Origin: Oceanospirillales bacterium
Lineage (GTDB): Bacteria; Pseudomonadota; Gammaproteobacteria; Pseudomonadales; Balneatricaceae
Reading direction: 5' to 3'
DNA length: 64,000 bases
Assembly (NCBI GenBank): GCA_018223185.1
Contig: JAAEYW010000007.1
Location: 62,001 to 126,000 of the forward strand
Shown: positions 43,545 to 52,569 of the stretch, one piece after another
How positions within the stretch are numbered: position 1 is the stretch's first letter
How the letters are laid out: every line of letters starts with the position of its first letter
The notes under the pieces: generated by a model
What the model saw: the letters and a program-made list of their open reading frames with translations, nothing else
Databases searched by the model: none
What the model was told of the DNA's origin: nothing
Translations under genes and position numbers: made by a program

Positions 43545-44570
43545 ATGATGTGGACGTCTGATAGCAAGCTCAATCCATCCGTATATGCCATGGGGCTCCG
43601 GGTTATCATGATCAGCTGTCTACTCAGCCTGACAGCCTGTTCATCAAACCCCACCAGCTCAAAGATAAGCGCTGAACACACTGAGCTCTATGAAGGGCAG
43701 CCGATCCTGGCCTATATAGCCGAGCAACAATCGAAAACACCTGAAGAAGCAATGCAGCGAGCCCGAAAAGCGCAGAGTGAACAGGATTTTGATCGGGCAC
43801 TGTACGAATATATCCGCGCCTATGAACTTAATAATCAGAATACCGATGCACTGATACAGATTGCCAACATCCACTATACCCGCAAAAATTACCGTATAGC
43901 CTACCTGGCATACCAGAAAGCACTTTTCATAGACCAGAACCTGATCGCTGCTCATCAGGGCAGCGGCCTGATTCTGTTACGCCAGAAGCAGCACGATCTG
44001 GCACTGGAAGCGTTTTCAAAGGCTGTTGCCCTCGAGCAGAAACAGCGGGCGGCACAGGCGACTGACCAGCCGACAGAAACAACGCATTCAACCCTGGCAA
44101 TTGAATCCTACAACGGCCTCGGCATTATCTACGATATGAAAGGCAAGTTTGACGAGGCCCGTCTGAACTATCAGGCTGCACTTGAACGCAGAGCCAACGA
44201 CAAAATCATTCTTAATAATCTCGGATACTCCTACTACCTGCAAAGCAACTGGCCACAAGCCGAGATCTATTTTACCCGTGCGCTGCAGGTCGATAGTGCC
44301 TATCAACCCGGATGGAAAAACCTCGGCCTGGTCTATGCGCGCCAGGAAAAGTACCTGCAAGCCCTTGAAGCACTGGAGCAGGCCATGGACACCCCGCAAG
44401 CCTATAACGATATTGGCTATGTATGCCTGCTGTCCAAACGCTATGAGCGTGCCGCCGACTTCTTTCAAAAAGCCATTTCGGCTAACCCCCAGTACTACGA
44501 AATTGCGTATCAGAATCTGTTGAGAGTCAAACGGCTATTAGACAGCCAACTCGCGAACAAGAGCAACTGA
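43545..44570 (+). CDS. tadD: TPR lipoprotein TadD
   Basis: This 341-residue protein has an unusually late lipoprotein signal (LLSLTAC, Cys at about 32) preceded by a 15-residue N-terminal extension. At least five TPR units follow (ALYEYIRAYELNNQNTDALIQIANIHYTRKNYRIAYLAYQKALFIDQN and similar), ending with a KAISANPQYYEIAYQNLLRVKRLL block. TadD is the pilotin-like assembly factor of Tad. The start ATG pair at 43545/43548 follows AAGGAAACGGG. It closes the locus, and a terminator-like hairpin lies at 44632. Confidence 0.9.
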   Translation: MMWTSDSKLNPSVYAMGLRVIMISCLLSLTACSSNPTSSKISAEHTELYEGQPILAYIAEQQSKTPEEAMQRARKAQSEQDFDRALYEYIRAYELNNQNTDALIQIANIHYTRKNYRIAYLAYQKALFIDQNLIAAHQGSGLILLRQKQHDLALEAFSKAVALEQKQRAAQATDQPTETTHSTLAIESYNGLGIIYDMKGKFDEARLNYQAALERRANDKIILNNLGYSYYLQSNWPQAEIYFTRALQVDSAYQPGWKNLGLVYARQEKYLQALEALEQAMDTPQAYNDIGYVCLLSKRYERAADFFQKAISANPQYYEIAYQNLLRVKRLLDSQLANKSN

Positions 44571-44631
44571 CTAAAAACCGGATCCGCTAAAAACAACTTA
44601 CACGGCAAAGTTACCATAGATAACTTCTTTT

Positions 44632-44654
44632 AAATCAATGGATTGATTTTTTTT
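44632..44654 (+). terminator. Terminator of the Tad operon
   Basis: AAATCAA / TTGATTT with a four-base loop (TGGA) and an eight-T tail. The stem is AT-rich, so it may be modest in strength. Confidence 0.75.
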
Positions 44655-44734
44655 CTCGACACTATTGCAATTATTTTCAATAAGAGCATTCTGTAGGTGT
44701 GACATCAAGCATAGTTTGCAGTAAGGGTTACATC

Positions 44735-45082
44735 ATGAATATCAATATCACTAATAGAAATGACAAAGTTTCTCCTGCATTACGAGAAAAAATTGAAGCC
44801 TGGTTAGAGGAGAGTCAGAGACGTTACAACGTTATCACCAGTGCCCAGGTCACTATTGAAAAGAGCAATGGTAAAGCGGAAGTTGTTGAAGCCACCGTAC
44901 ACGCTACTGGTAAAGATCTGTTTGCTAAAGCCAGCGAAGATAATCTGTTTGCTGCACTGGATTCTCTGGCTCATAAAATAGACAAGCAGCTGGCGAAGAT
45001 ACGTGATATTCAAACCAACAAAAAAGGCTCAGGCGTCCCGGTGATGGCTGAACCTGAAGAAGAGATCGCTGAAGAGGAATAA
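44735..45082 (+). CDS. raiA: Ribosome hibernation factor RaiA/HPF family
   Basis: The 115-residue protein matches the HPF/YfiA family: MNINITNRNDKVSPALREKIEAWLEE, VEATVHATGKDLFAKASEDNLFAALDSLAHKIDKQLAKI, with a short acidic tail as in RaiA. It binds the decoding centre of the 30S subunit and inactivates ribosomes in stationary phase or cold. I chose the ATG at 44735 because AAGGG is about 9 nt upstream; a 12-residue extension of the frame is unlikely. A strong terminator follows. Confidence 0.93.
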   Translation: MNINITNRNDKVSPALREKIEAWLEESQRRYNVITSAQVTIEKSNGKAEVVEATVHATGKDLFAKASEDNLFAALDSLAHKIDKQLAKIRDIQTNKKGSGVPVMAEPEEEIAEEE

Positions 45083-45094
45083 CGCTCTCTGCGC

Positions 45095-45125
45095 AAAAAA
45101 GGCTGAACACTGTTCAGCCTTTTTA
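45095..45125 (+). terminator. Terminator of raiA
   Basis: AAAAAAGGCTGAAC / GTTCAGCCTTTTT, long stem around a tiny loop, with a T tail. It could act in both directions. Confidence 0.92.
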
Positions 45126-45206
45126 ATGCTCACTTTTCACATCAACCTTCGAATCTGCATTATCCGGTCTCACTGAATGCACGGGATTACCTCCCCTTAA
45201 GCCCGT

Positions 45207-45989
45207 TTATCTCACCTGTTCAAGAAAGTGTTGTGACATCCAGCCAGACATCGCATCCCCACTGCCCGGCACACGAACTTTCCTCCAGGCCTTCTGATGC
45301 TCAGACACCTCCACCTGCTGCGGAAAGCTCAGCCGGCCAACAACCGGAAAACCGCTTCCGGGACCAGATCGAAGGTTTACATTGGCTGCGGTTACCCGAA
45401 ACAGACTGAACGTTTTTCCGCTACTGCTTATAACAGACTCATCTCTGAAAACCATCTGCGAAGCAGATGACCGAAAGTAACGAGCTGCGGCCCAGGCTTC
45501 CACTACTTTGCCAGAGTCATGGCGATATTCAACTTTGACCCAGCCCCCATCCCGCTGCAACTCTGTCACCTGCTGTTCACGTCTGAGCGTTCCAACCGCA
45601 ACATGATTAACACCAGGACCTTTTCTTAATCTGAGGCTATTAACCGCAACGGTAAGCTTAGGGCCAGCCGCCAGCGGGCTATGCTCTTCCTGACGCTGAC
45701 TCGTGAGGCTCTCACTCAGCATCCAGCCTTTAAGCGACTGTTTATCGGGAGAGAGAAAAAACACCTTCGACCAGGGCTCTTTTTTGTCTATTTCAAGTAA
45801 TACGATACCCTTGCTCAGACGGGTTAACACCTCACTACCGCCCGGTGCCGAATATATGTCAGCGTCACGGTTTACCACAAAATAATCAAACGCCAGGAGA
45901 ACCGGTGAAACAAGCGTTAACAATACCAGTCCTGCTGCCTGCACAATGCGTGGTTTTAAATATGCAGATCTGATAACTGACAATTTCAT
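45207..45989 (-). CDS. Exported SH3-domain protein
   Basis: I chose the ATG at 45989 (the frame continues to 46160) because AAGGAC lies about 8 nt upstream and a hydrophobic signal segment (about 14-35) follows. The 260-residue protein then has three SH3b-like repeats: VNRDADIYSAPGGSEVLTRLSKG (first), VAVNSLRLRKGPGVNHVAVGTLRREQQVTEL and VTAANVNLRSGPGSGFPVVGRLSFPQQVEV. Bacterial SH3b domains bind peptidoglycan or proteins in the cell wall. No catalytic domain is attached. Confidence 0.83.
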   Translation of the reverse strand: MKLSVIRSAYLKPRIVQAAGLVLLTLVSPVLLAFDYFVVNRDADIYSAPGGSEVLTRLSKGIVLLEIDKKEPWSKVFFLSPDKQSLKGWMLSESLTSQRQEEHSPLAAGPKLTVAVNSLRLRKGPGVNHVAVGTLRREQQVTELQRDGGWVKVEYRHDSGKVVEAWAAARYFRSSASQMVFRDESVISSSGKTFSLFRVTAANVNLRSGPGSGFPVVGRLSFPQQVEVSEHQKAWRKVRVPGSGDAMSGWMSQHFLEQVR

Positions 45990-46199
45990 GTAATTAAGTC
46001 CTTCATGATTAAGGCTACAACCCCAATCATAACAACTGTATACGCCGTAACAACCCGCCAGACCCGGATGCAAGTCTGGATCATGGTGAATATCATCACT
46101 CAGCTCTCCGGGGTAAAAGCGGGTGCGACACGGGCTCCAGAGCCGATACCAAAAACCCAATCTGGTGATAGAGAAAATTTATGATTAAAACAAAACAGC

Positions 46200-46205
46200 T
46201 ATAAT
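46200..46205 (+). promoter_or_regulatory. Likely -10 element of the EAL/HDOD gene
   Basis: TATAAT (46200-46205), preceded by GC and a weak -35 (ATTTAT) at 17-bp spacing. It lies about 70 bp upstream of the ATG at 46276. Confidence 0.5.
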
Positions 46206-46275
46206 GGAATTCTGGCAGCAAATCCTTACAGCAAGAACTCTCAAAGGTTGACGCGGCTATTATTGGGAGAAAGAA

Positions 46276-47481
46276 ATGCCTCAAGATATATTAATGGCGC
46301 GCCAGCCAATCTTCGATGCCAGCCTCAGTGTTGTTGCCTATGAGCTGTTGTATCGGAACACAGAAAACCCGCAACACTCTCTGATAACAGATGGTAACAG
46401 CGCCACTTCTCAGGTGTTACTGAATAACTTCACCAGTATCTGTAAGGCTGGCAAACTGACAACGCTGCCTGCGTTTATCAACCTGACCAGAGAGATGCTG
46501 GCATCAGGCCATATTCCTGAAATATCCCGAAAGCATATCGTCCTTGAGATTCTTGAAGGCATGACAGTTGATGCTACGCTGATTTCGGATATACGGCGTT
46601 TTATCGATGCCGGCTACCGAATGGCACTGGATGATTTTATCTATAGCCCTGAATATGATCCGATTCTTGAGATGGTACATATCGTCAAACTGGATCTGCT
46701 ACATCTGAGTGATCAGCAACTGATTCAGCATATCGAGCTGCTTAAGCCCTTTAAAGTGACTCTGCTAGCCGAGAAGGTAGAAACTCAGGAAGTGTTTAAT
46801 CGCTGCAAAGCACTGGGGTTTAAACTGTTTCAGGGATACTTCCTCTGCCGGCCACAGGTGGTTGAAGGTCGAAAACTCAGCTCCAGCAAAATTGTCATGG
46901 TTCAATTGCTGTCTCTTTTAGCAGATCCCAATGTGACAACCTCTGCGATCGGGCAGATAGTGAAAAGTGACCCACAACTCACATTTAAAATCATCCGTAT
47001 CGTCAACTCGCCTCTGTTCAATCTGATCAGAAAGATCGAAAGTCTTGAGGAAGCCATCGTCTTGCTGGGTGTGCAGGAGATCAAGCGCTGGTGTGCGCTG
47101 ATAGCACTTTCCGGCGAAACAGCGAAACCGGACGAACTCACCCGTCACACGCTGATACGCGCGAGAATGTGCGAACATCTGGCCGATACCAACCCCGGTT
47201 TATCCGGCTCAGGCGCATTTACGATGGGCATATTCGCCGGGCTTGATGCACTTCTGAATACGCCCAGAGAAGAGATTCTGCAGCAGGTTGTTCTGAGCGA
47301 TGATATCCAGAGAGCCATTCGGCATGGTGAGGGCGACTACGGAAAACTATTAACAACAGTAGACAGCTTTATTACTGGTGACTGGAATTCTTTGCCCGAC
47401 ACCTGTTCAGTCCAGCAACTGAACAAAGCTTATCAGGACAGCCTCAACTGGGTCAGTGAAACCCTGGAAAAAATATCCTGA
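46276..47481 (+). CDS. EAL/HDOD two-domain signalling protein
   Basis: This 401-residue protein starts with an EAL-like domain (MARQPIFDASLSVVAYELLYRN, about 7-200). The EAL motif itself is replaced by ELLY and metal-binding residues look incomplete, so phosphodiesterase activity is unlikely. The C-terminal HDOD domain (about 200-395) contains VQLLSLLADPNVTTSAIGQIVKSDPQLTFKIIRIVNSPLFNLI and LEEAIVLLGVQEIKRWCALIALS. Such proteins (YuxH, CdgJ) link c-di-GMP levels to motility without enzyme activity. It stands alone, with a 10-bp inverted repeat downstream. Confidence 0.9.
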   Translation: MPQDILMARQPIFDASLSVVAYELLYRNTENPQHSLITDGNSATSQVLLNNFTSICKAGKLTTLPAFINLTREMLASGHIPEISRKHIVLEILEGMTVDATLISDIRRFIDAGYRMALDDFIYSPEYDPILEMVHIVKLDLLHLSDQQLIQHIELLKPFKVTLLAEKVETQEVFNRCKALGFKLFQGYFLCRPQVVEGRKLSSSKIVMVQLLSLLADPNVTTSAIGQIVKSDPQLTFKIIRIVNSPLFNLIRKIESLEEAIVLLGVQEIKRWCALIALSGETAKPDELTRHTLIRARMCEHLADTNPGLSGSGAFTMGIFAGLDALLNTPREEILQQVVLSDDIQRAIRHGEGDYGKLLTTVDSFITGDWNSLPDTCSVQQLNKAYQDSLNWVSETLEKIS

Positions 47482-47543
47482 GACCTTCGCTGCCTCGTCC
47501 AGAGTAACAGTCTTAACAACACAACTGCCTGAGAAAGAAAACA

Positions 47544-47568
47544 ATCTGATAAAGAAAATTTATCAGAT
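47544..47568. promoter_or_regulatory. 10-bp perfect inverted repeat upstream of a small ORF
   Basis: ATCTGATAAA (47544-47553) and TTTATCAGAT (47559-47568) are perfect reverse complements around GAAAA. No T tract follows, so an operator or RNA processing site is more likely than a terminator. Confidence 0.55.
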
Positions 47569-47666
47569 ATGTAAACGATTATTCATTAGACAGCTATCAA
47601 CTGTAGCGCCACAATAGTTTGTATATTGATAATAGTGATGATTCTATCAGGAGCACGACAAATACC

Positions 47667-47858
47667 ATGAGCACAATGATGCCGCTGGACCAATTTCAGC
47701 AACTACGTCACGTTGACGAAATCATTGAGAAAGCCGCAAACAGCTGGTGGGTTTACCGTCGGAATATAGGCTATAACGGTGCCCTGAGTTCGACGGCTCG
47801 TGTCGTTTTTTTCGGCCGCAGTAAAACTCAGGTTGAACAATGGATGGCTACACAGTAA
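47667..47858 (+). CDS. Small uncharacterised protein
   Basis: A 63-residue protein if the ATG at 47667 is used. The frame extends to a TTG at 47619, with MSTMM following. The sequence has one aromatic block (NSWWVYRRNIGYNGALSSTARVVFFGRSKTQVEQWM) and no signal. I know no family. The GGAG site is 13 nt from this ATG, which is long. It may be a real small gene. A weak ACAGT/ACTGT stem and T tract follow (47851-47872). Confidence 0.45.
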   Translation: MSTMMPLDQFQQLRHVDEIIEKAANSWWVYRRNIGYNGALSSTARVVFFGRSKTQVEQWMATQ

Positions 47859-48171
47859 GCCAACTGTTTTTTTAACTGACTATCTCGGCATCTGCAGATA
47901 AATCAGTTAACTGGCTGACCAGCGATCCTGAGCAGCCACTCCGTTCCCTGCCGTTCGGCACTTTCTTCGGCGCTCTAATCAGTGCTATGCGCCCGCTTAT
48001 ATCTGCAGGGTCTGAGCTGTTACCTTGCAGAACAAATACATAACCTGACAAACACTTCAAAGGTTCAATTGTCAGGCTATCGCTTTCCGGCCTGGTTTTT
48101 TGCAGAAAATCAGAATGACGTGAAAGTTTACAAGATCGCCGCTCAGCGGCTCGCAGACTAAGGCTATACCG
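47859..48171. other. 313-bp gap before the D-glutamate/oxoproline operon
   Basis: The minus-strand ORF here overlaps the start of the following operon and has no ribosome site, so I call nothing. The region should hold the operon promoter; I could not identify it with confidence. A GAGCCGCTGAGCGGC type hairpin lies at about 48138-48152, near the start codon. Confidence 0.5.
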
Positions 48172-48960
48172 ATGAACAAAGAGATGACACCTTTTGAAAT
48201 CCGCCAGCAGATTCGCAGCGGTGAGTTTACCGGCAATACATCCGGATATGGTCAGGGTTTCGTACAGGGAAACCTGGCTATCATGCCAAAAGAGTGGGCA
48301 AACGATTTTCTGCAGTTCTGCCAAAAAAATCCTAAACCCTGCCCGATTGTCGGTATGTCCAGTCAGCCCGGTGAGTTTATGCTTGCCGACCTTGGTCAGG
48401 ATATCGATATTCGCAGCGATGTGCCTAAATACCGTATTTACAAAAACGGTGTTCTCACAGAGGAGGTCGCCGACCTGAAACCTTACTGGCGCGATGATCT
48501 GGTGACCTTTGTTCTGGGCTGCTCATTCTCTTTTGAGGAAGCCCTGATCGCAGACGGACTGGAAGTCCGGAATATCACCGAAGGTGTCAATGTGCCGATG
48601 TACCGCACCAATATCGAATGTAAAAGCGCCGGCCGTTTCAGTGGCACCACCGTTGTCAGCATGCGCCCGATGAAGGCTGCGGATGCGATCCGTGCAGTGC
48701 AGATCTGCACCCGTTTCCCCTCTGTACATGGCGCGCCGCTACACCTGGGCGACCCGTCCCAGATCGGTATTCGCGATATCAACACCCCGGATTTCGGCGA
48801 TGCCGTCACCATTAAAGAGGGCGAACTGCCGGTATTCTGGGCCTGTGGAGTAACACCTCAGGTAGCTATCGAACAGGCAAAACCTGAGTTCTGTATCACT
48901 CACAGCCCAGGCCATATGCTGATTACCGATCTGCCAAACAGCCGTCTGGCTGTATTGTAA
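48172..48960 (+). CDS. DUF1445 D-glutamate cyclase family protein / putative hydro-lyase
   Basis: This 262-residue protein matches DUF1445: [99 protein letters not shown]. Family members are annotated as putative hydro-lyases. The same domain forms the N-terminal half of the animal D-glutamate cyclase (DGLUCY), which converts D-glutamate to 5-oxo-D-proline. AAGG precedes the ATG. It is the first gene of an operon with pxpABC and a DUF4392 gene. Confidence 0.88.
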   Translation: MNKEMTPFEIRQQIRSGEFTGNTSGYGQGFVQGNLAIMPKEWANDFLQFCQKNPKPCPIVGMSSQPGEFMLADLGQDIDIRSDVPKYRIYKNGVLTEEVADLKPYWRDDLVTFVLGCSFSFEEALIADGLEVRNITEGVNVPMYRTNIECKSAGRFSGTTVVSMRPMKAADAIRAVQICTRFPSVHGAPLHLGDPSQIGIRDINTPDFGDAVTIKEGELPVFWACGVTPQVAIEQAKPEFCITHSPGHMLITDLPNSRLAVL

Positions 48961-48974
48961 GAGGAGAACTGATT

Positions 48975-49706
48975 ATGTCTTTACGTCTTAACTGTGACCT
49001 GGGTGAAAGCTTCGGCTCCTGGAAAATGGGCCTTGATGAAGCGGTTATGCCACATATCGACCAGGCTAATATCGCCTGTGGTTTTCATGCCGGTGATCCA
49101 CTGGTCTTGCAAAAGACCCTGGCCCTGGCAAAAGCCAACAATGTCACCATCGGCGCCCACCCTGGCTATCCCGATCTGGTGGGTTTTGGCCGTCGCAGTA
49201 TCAAAGCAACCGCAGCCGAACTGAAAGCGGTAGTGCATTATCAGATTGCGGCCATTGATGGCATGGCACAGACGCAGGGGCTTACACTGACTTACGTCAA
49301 ACCCCACGGGGCCATGTACAACGATATGATGGCCGACTCAGCTGTGCGTGCCACCATTATGCAGGCGATATCTGAATATCACCGCCCGCTGGTGCTGATG
49401 CTGCAAAGCACACCTCAGGCTGACCTGCATCTGCAGGAAGCCGACAGTATAGGACTTGAACTCTGGTTTGAGATCTTTGCAGATCGTTGTTATGACGATG
49501 ACGGTAAACTGCTGGCACGAACTCAACCCGGTGCAGTCCATAATAAAGAGAAGATGCTGGCTCAGGTTAAGCAGCTGAAAGAACAGGGTACCGTTACCAC
49601 AGTCAGCGGACACATACTCACTCTGCGGGCTGATACTCTTTGCGTCCACGGCGACAACATGGACGGCGTAAACGCTATCCAGGAAATTCGTGAGTTGATT
49701 CGTTAA
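48975..49706 (+). CDS. pxpA: 5-oxoprolinase subunit PxpA (LamB/YcsF family)
   Basis: This 243-residue protein matches PxpA: RLNCDLGESFGSWKMGLDEAVMPHIDQANIACGFHAGDPLVLQKTLALAKANNVTIGAHPGYPDLVGFGRR, and the following YVKPHGAMYNDM. PxpABC hydrolyses 5-oxoproline (pyroglutamate) to glutamate using ATP. It starts 14 bp after DUF1445, with GAGGAG just upstream. Confidence 0.93.
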   Translation: MSLRLNCDLGESFGSWKMGLDEAVMPHIDQANIACGFHAGDPLVLQKTLALAKANNVTIGAHPGYPDLVGFGRRSIKATAAELKAVVHYQIAAIDGMAQTQGLTLTYVKPHGAMYNDMMADSAVRATIMQAISEYHRPLVLMLQSTPQADLHLQEADSIGLELWFEIFADRCYDDDGKLLARTQPGAVHNKEKMLAQVKQLKEQGTVTTVSGHILTLRADTLCVHGDNMDGVNAIQEIRELIR

Positions 49707-50416
49707 TGAGTATCGCAACTGACCAGATACGCATCGAAATAGCGGGCGAAAACGCCCTGATCATCTATTTTGGTGAAAAAACAGATCCCCGGGTTTCCTC
49801 GCAGGTACAGCAGGCAGTTACCATTCTGGAAACAGAGCTTAGCGGCAAGCTGATTGATATGGTGCCCTCTTACGCTTCCCTGCTGGTCATCTATGATCAG
49901 CTGGCAACCGACCACCTGGAAATCCGCAGCGGTATCCGCAAAGTACTGAGCCAGCTGGGCGAAAGCGACAACAGAGAAGGTAATTTAGTCATTCTGCCTG
50001 CTTACTACAGCACGGAATCCGGCCCAGATCTTGAAGCATTGGCGCAGCGCGCAGATCTCAGTACAGAGGAGGTCATAAAAATACACAGTGAGATGGAATA
50101 CCGGGTTTATGCTATCGGTTTTGCACCGGGCTTTGCCTATCTTGGTGAAGTAGACGAGCGCATTGCAGCCCCCCGGCTATCGACACCGAGAACCAGAGTC
50201 CCCCGCGGTGCCATCGCCATCGCTGACCGTCAGACCGCCGTCTACCCTGCCGTTTCACCCGGTGGCTGGAACCTTATTGGTCTGTGCCCAACGCGGATGT
50301 TCAATCCTGAAGCTGATCCGACCATGCCCGTACAGGTAGGTGACCGGATCCGGTTTAATCCGATCAGCCGGGATGAGTTTTTCGCCCTGGGCGGCGAGCT
50401 GGGAGAGATCAGATGA
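49706..50416 (+). CDS. pxpB: 5-oxoprolinase subunit PxpB
   Basis: This 236-residue protein matches the KipI-type PxpB: GENALIIYFGEKTDPRVSSQVQQAV, VYAIGFAPGFAYLGEVDERIAAPRLSTPRTRVPRGAIAIADRQTAVYPAVSPGGWNLIG. The start overlaps the pxpA stop by one base (TAATG). Together with PxpC it forms the ATP-dependent part of the enzyme. Confidence 0.93.
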   Translation: MSIATDQIRIEIAGENALIIYFGEKTDPRVSSQVQQAVTILETELSGKLIDMVPSYASLLVIYDQLATDHLEIRSGIRKVLSQLGESDNREGNLVILPAYYSTESGPDLEALAQRADLSTEEVIKIHSEMEYRVYAIGFAPGFAYLGEVDERIAAPRLSTPRTRVPRGAIAIADRQTAVYPAVSPGGWNLIGLCPTRMFNPEADPTMPVQVGDRIRFNPISRDEFFALGGELGEIR

Positions 50417-51351
50417 GTGGTTTTAAAGTAGTACAACCCGGCCTGATGACCCTGATTCAGGATGCCGGACGCTTTGGCCATCACCGTATCGGCCTGACCA
50501 CCGGCGGTCCTCTGGATGCACTGGCATTCAAGTGGGCTAACCGCCTGGTTGATAACCCGATGAACACCACGGCACTGGAGATCAGCTTTGGCGGGCTGGT
50601 GCTGGAAGCAGAGACCGATGCACAGATCGTTCTGGCTGGCGCTGAAATGCCTCTGAAGATCAACGGCATTGAGCAGGATCGCTGGCACGCTCATAAGATA
50701 AAGGCCGGTGATAAGATCGAAGTTGGCTTTTCGGCTCAGGGTGCCCGCGCCTATCTGGCGGTGAGCGGTGGCTTTCAGGTAGCCCATAGCTTTTCCAGCA
50801 GCGCCACTGTAACCCGTGAAGGGATCGGCGGCTTTACCGGTGAAAAACTGCAGCAAGGGGACTACCTGCACTGCCAGGCGCCGGTAAAACACAAAGGCTA
50901 TCGCCTGCCTGAGCAACACCGTCCGGACTATGCAGACAATATTACCCTGCGGGTAATTACCGGTTATCAGCAACACGCCTTCAGTGATTATCAGAAACGA
51001 TTGTTCTTCAGCAGTGAATACAAAGTTACCGACCGGGCGGATCGCATGGGCTACCGACTGGCAGGGCCTGAAGTAAAGCCCTCGTTTGACGGCATTCTAT
51101 CAGAAGGCATCTGTCACGGTGCGATACAGATCCCTGCCGATGGCCAGCCAATCGTGCTTCTGAATGATCGCCAGACCATTGGCGGCTATCCGAAGATCGG
51201 CTCAATGATCGCAATGGATACCGCCCGCATGGCCCAGTTGCTACCCGGTTCACGGATATCATTCGATGAGATTACCATTGACGATGCCCATAACCTTCAT
51301 TGTCTGGCGCATATCCGGTTTAACAACACCGAACCGGAATCAGTTGATTAA
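50413..51351 (+). CDS. pxpC: 5-oxoprolinase subunit PxpC
   Basis: This 312-residue protein matches the KipA/biotin-dependent carboxyltransferase-like family: VVQPGLMTLIQDAGRFGHHRIGLTTGGPLDALAFKWAN, EISFGGLVLEAETDAQIVLAGAEM, ARAYLAVSGGFQV, SEGICHGAIQIPADGQPIVLLNDRQTIGGYPKIGSM. The start overlaps the pxpB stop by 4 bases (ATGA). It completes PxpABC. Confidence 0.93.
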   Translation: MSGFKVVQPGLMTLIQDAGRFGHHRIGLTTGGPLDALAFKWANRLVDNPMNTTALEISFGGLVLEAETDAQIVLAGAEMPLKINGIEQDRWHAHKIKAGDKIEVGFSAQGARAYLAVSGGFQVAHSFSSSATVTREGIGGFTGEKLQQGDYLHCQAPVKHKGYRLPEQHRPDYADNITLRVITGYQQHAFSDYQKRLFFSSEYKVTDRADRMGYRLAGPEVKPSFDGILSEGICHGAIQIPADGQPIVLLNDRQTIGGYPKIGSMIAMDTARMAQLLPGSRISFDEITIDDAHNLHCLAHIRFNNTEPESVD

Positions 51352-51435
51352 TTCAGGGCTATAACGGCCATACATTATTTCCGGTCTTTGCAAAGCACCG
51401 GATCACGAACAGAATTGAAACAGAGAGAACTCTCG

Positions 51436-52290
51436 ATGTCACAAAATCAGATTAATGAAGCCGCACTCAGCAAACAGGTAGAAGATCTGTTAGTGTCCCG
51501 CAACCTTCGCGGTATGAAAACGGTTCAGCCGGCACTGTCCACGGGCTATTACCTTCGGGCTGCACGCACCCTGTATAAATGTAAAGGCCATGTACTGATC
51601 GGCACAGGTTTCCCGGTTGTTGATACCTTTGAAACCGATGGACCGCTGGGTGCAATCGCGCTTTACGATGCGCTGGAAAAACTCGGTGCCACCCCGGTAA
51701 TCGTCTGTGGACCACCGGTTTCTCAGGCACTGATGGATAAATACCGTGTCCATGAGATCCGTGTTGGTGAACACCAGGAACGCACTCTTGAGGCGTTCAA
51801 AGCCCTGTACAACTACAACCCTGATGCGGTGCTTTCGATTGAACGTCCCGGACAGGCTGAAGACGGCGGCTACTATAATATGCGTGGCGAAAGCATCAGT
51901 GCACGCACGGCCTGCTTCGACACCTTTGTTAACAATGCTAAATGCCCGACCATCGGCATTGGTGACGGCGGCAACGAAATCGGTATGGGTAACATCACCG
52001 AAGCGATCAAAGGGCTGGATATTACACCGGCTGCGACCCGTGTCGATGAATTGCTGATCGCCGATGTATCCAACTGGGGCGCCTACGGTCTGATTACGTT
52101 CTTCAGTTTATGGAGCGGCCGGGATCTGCTGGGCGAAATCGATCCGCTGGCAATTATCGAATATCTTTCAAAGCTTGGCAGTGTTGATGGTGTCACCCGT
52201 ATCAACCAGCTGACAGAAGATGGTCTTCCTCTGGAAGAGGGCGACAGCGTTATCGCCGGACTACGGTCACTGATCGGTTATACCGCCTGA
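51436..52290 (+). CDS. DUF4392 (D-glutamate cyclase C-terminal domain family)
   Basis: This 284-residue protein matches DUF4392: VLIGTGFPVVDTFETDGPLGAIALYDALEKLGATPVIVCGPPVSQALMDKYRV, SIERPGQAEDGGYYNMRGESIS, and the strong IGIGDGGNEIGMGN block. In animals this domain is the second half of DGLUCY. Here it sits at the end of the pxp operon while DUF1445 starts it, so the two halves are separate genes. I chose the ATG at 51436, with GAGAG about 9 nt upstream. A terminator follows. Confidence 0.85.
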   Translation: MSQNQINEAALSKQVEDLLVSRNLRGMKTVQPALSTGYYLRAARTLYKCKGHVLIGTGFPVVDTFETDGPLGAIALYDALEKLGATPVIVCGPPVSQALMDKYRVHEIRVGEHQERTLEAFKALYNYNPDAVLSIERPGQAEDGGYYNMRGESISARTACFDTFVNNAKCPTIGIGDGGNEIGMGNITEAIKGLDITPAATRVDELLIADVSNWGAYGLITFFSLWSGRDLLGEIDPLAIIEYLSKLGSVDGVTRINQLTEDGLPLEEGDSVIAGLRSLIGYTA

Positions 52291-52303
52291 GTTTAGAGTG
52301 CTT

Positions 52304-52331
52304 TAAAAAAACCGCCGATGGCGGTTTTTTT
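52304..52331 (+). terminator. Terminator of the D-glutamate / 5-oxoproline operon
   Basis: AAAAAACCGCC / GGCGGTTTTTT stem with a 3-base loop and a T tail. It could act in both directions on the convergent gene. Confidence 0.93.
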
Positions 52332-52437
52332 ATGCGAATACCGAGGAATGATCGCAACCAAACCACCCTTAATCTTCAACGCGTAGCCAACAAGCGGCAT
52401 CTTGCCGTGATTGTTCTCTTCGCCCCTGGAAGGGGCT

Positions 52438-52445
52438 CCCCCCCC
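52438..52445 (+). repeat. C8 homopolymer
   Basis: Eight C in a row in the convergent gap, next to a GCCCC/GGGGC hairpin at 52422-52436. No gene depends on it. Confidence 0.8.
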
Positions 52446-52503
52446 TTGGCCGCTCACCGTAATTGATATTCCTCATGCCTAAATCCAGGAGCGCCTTCCA
52501 GCC

Positions 52504-52539
52504 GCGATAGCGATAGCGATAGCGATAGCGATAGCGATA
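52504..52539. repeat. (GCGATA)6 hexamer microsatellite
   Basis: Six perfect GCGATA units between convergent genes. It lies about 30 bp beyond the stop of the PLP gene, so change in copy number should not affect coding. Confidence 0.95.
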
Positions 52540-52569
52540 AATCAGACTATTTATTTTCTAATCCTGAAT

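Noticed and set aside
44690-44720. Sigma-54 site before raiA
   Set aside because: The nearest GG and GC are 11 bases apart, not 10.
47872-48324. 150-residue minus-strand ORF over the operon start
   Set aside because: Overlaps the well supported DUF1445 gene and shows no family motif or ribosome site.
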